Shown: piece after piece, positions 39,286 through 39,941 of the stretch
Numbering within the stretch: the first letter of the stretch is position 1
Layout of the letters: every line of letters begins with the position of its first letter
DNA from: a virus
IMG/VR virus record: IMGVR_UViG_3300033816_000049
Coordinates: 1 to 39,941 of that record
Strand: one strand, 5' to 3'
DNA: 39,941 nucleotides
The notes under the pieces: model-generated
Told to the model about the DNA's origin: nothing
The model's database searches: none
What the model saw: only the letters and a program-made list of their open reading frames with translations
Made by a program: the position numbers and the translations under genes

Positions 39286-39615
39286 TTACTCCGCGGTAGA
39301 GAGGGCCACCTTGAACACGACGCTTGGAGAGCCCCCTGAGAGGCTCACCAGCCGCCCTCTGACGTACGACACAGGTGCCTGGCTGACGGAGTACGCCGTG
39401 GTGGCGTTAGCGGTCAGCGTGGTGTCGGCTTCGACGGGGTCCAGGTTGAACCAGTTGGTGGCGTCCAGAGAGCCCTCCAGGCGGATCACGACGTTGGTGC
39501 CGATCGACGACACCGTGACCTGGAACACGATGTTGTCTTGGATGCCCAGGGCCTGGAAGTCGGTGGTGCCTGCCGACGTCAGGGTCCCAAGGGTGGTGAC
39601 GATTGGAGAGCTCAT
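39286..39615 (-). CDS. virion structural protein
   Basis: A 109-residue beta-rich protein. It has MSSPIVTTLGTLTSAGTTDF, then VSSIGTNVVIRLEGSLDATN (a GSLDxTNW motif frequent in small phage structural proteins) and VRGRLVSLSGGSPSVVFKVA. It probably forms part of a fibre or decoration structure together with the gene upstream. Confidence 0.65.
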   Translation of the reverse strand: MSSPIVTTLGTLTSAGTTDFQALGIQDNIVFQVTVSSIGTNVVIRLEGSLDATNWFNLDPVEADTTLTANATTAYSVSQAPVSYVRGRLVSLSGGSPSVVFKVALSTAE

Positions 39616-39621
39616 GGCGGT

Positions 39622-39941
39622 TTAACCGGCAGTGGTGTCGATGACCACGAAGTTCAGGGTCACGGCTTCGCCCAACGACCCGGCGCTGGTGTTGGTTACG
39701 CGAAAAATGGCAGAGCCGGCACCGACGTCGACGCAGTGAGCGTTGTACGAACCAGCGGTGCCACCGGTGCCTTGGTTCGTCACGACGACGTCAGTGCCGG
39801 AGATGGCGCTGTTGGTCAGAGTGAACTGGACCGCGGCGCTTGAAGCCAGGGCCGCGTTGTGCATCGTGATGACACCGGCCTTGGCGTTCAGGGTGACGCC
39901 CTGGGTTTTGCTGGTGCCTTGGGTGACGGTGCCGAAGCCAG
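39622..39941 (-). CDS. virion structural protein, 5' end outside the window
   Basis: The frame ending at 39622 continues upstream without a stop to the window edge, so the start is missing. The visible part is about 105 residues: GFGTVTQGTSKTQGVTLNAK, then ITMHNAALASSAAVQFTLTN and NAHCVDVGAGSAIFRVTNTS, ending GEAVTLNFVVIDTTAG. The TVTQxTSKxxGVTLN...ITM...AVxFTLTNS pattern is familiar from small repeated structural proteins of phages, often near capsid genes. An internal ATG at 39864 is unlikely to be the true start because similarity extends above it. Confidence 0.7.
   Translation of the reverse strand, partial: GFGTVTQGTSKTQGVTLNAKAGVITMHNAALASSAAVQFTLTNSAISGTDVVVTNQGTGGTAGSYNAHCVDVGAGSAIFRVTNTSAGSLGEAVTLNFVVIDTTAG

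Overview
This window is a large, contiguous part of a temperate tailed bacteriophage (or prophage) with a lambda-type, siphovirus-like tail. The host is most likely a cyanobacterium of the Synechococcus/Cyanobium type. Three things point there: a cyanobacteria-specific cyAbrB regulator inside the morphogenesis genes, a group-2-like sigma-70 factor, and the LamG-type fibre proteins and small lysis-region proteins typical of cyanophages. Genes are tightly packed, many with 1-4 nt stop/start overlaps. I see no rRNA, tRNA or CRISPR array.

Left block (about 9.6 kb down to 0.27 kb, leftward). It opens with a ribbon-helix-helix protein and a PrimPol/VirE-type primase-helicase. An intergenic stretch of about 195 bp follows, with five copies of a 10-mer, an AT-rich segment and a G-quadruplex motif. 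Next come a second ribbon-helix-helix protein, a small protein, a DnaN-type sliding clamp, both terminase subunits, cyAbrB, a DUF4055-like portal, an SPP1 gp7/Mu F-like minor head protein and small basic proteins. The first 270 bp hold a short rightward gene.

Central block (about 9.57 to 17.53 kb, rightward). An HNH-AP2 homing endonuclease sits at the divergence point. The recombination and nucleotide genes follow: SF2 helicase, VRR-NUC nuclease, RecE-like exonuclease, Bet/RecT annealase, an excisionase-like HTH, SSB, a secreted protein, DUF3310, a zinc-ribbon/HTH protein, dCTP deaminase and a sigma factor.

Right block (39.94 down to 17.45 kb, leftward). A cassette of fibre and lectin-like proteins, with a NUMOD4-HNH homing endonuclease inside it, leads to a tyrosine integrase. 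The tail genes follow in lambda order: head-tail connector, Z-like, U-like, major tail protein, terminator, G, T, tape measure (H), M, L, K, I, J. A collar fibre, small structural proteins, the lysis cassette (two small membrane proteins, a small protein with a likely CTG start, an M15 peptidase endolysin), a metallophosphoesterase and an HNH nuclease complete it. The major capsid, scaffold and protease genes are not seen. They probably lie beyond the window edges, between the minor head protein at the left and the structural genes at the right if the genome is circular.

The genes imply a phage that builds much of its own replisome (primase-helicase, clamp, SSB), recombines by a RecE/Bet route, manages dCTP/dUTP pools, and reprogrammes host transcription through its sigma factor and cyAbrB. 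No DNA polymerase is seen, so the clamp presumably engages the host polymerase. The integrase and a possible Xis indicate a lysogenic capacity. Function assignments are from motif and family recognition by eye; no database search was run.
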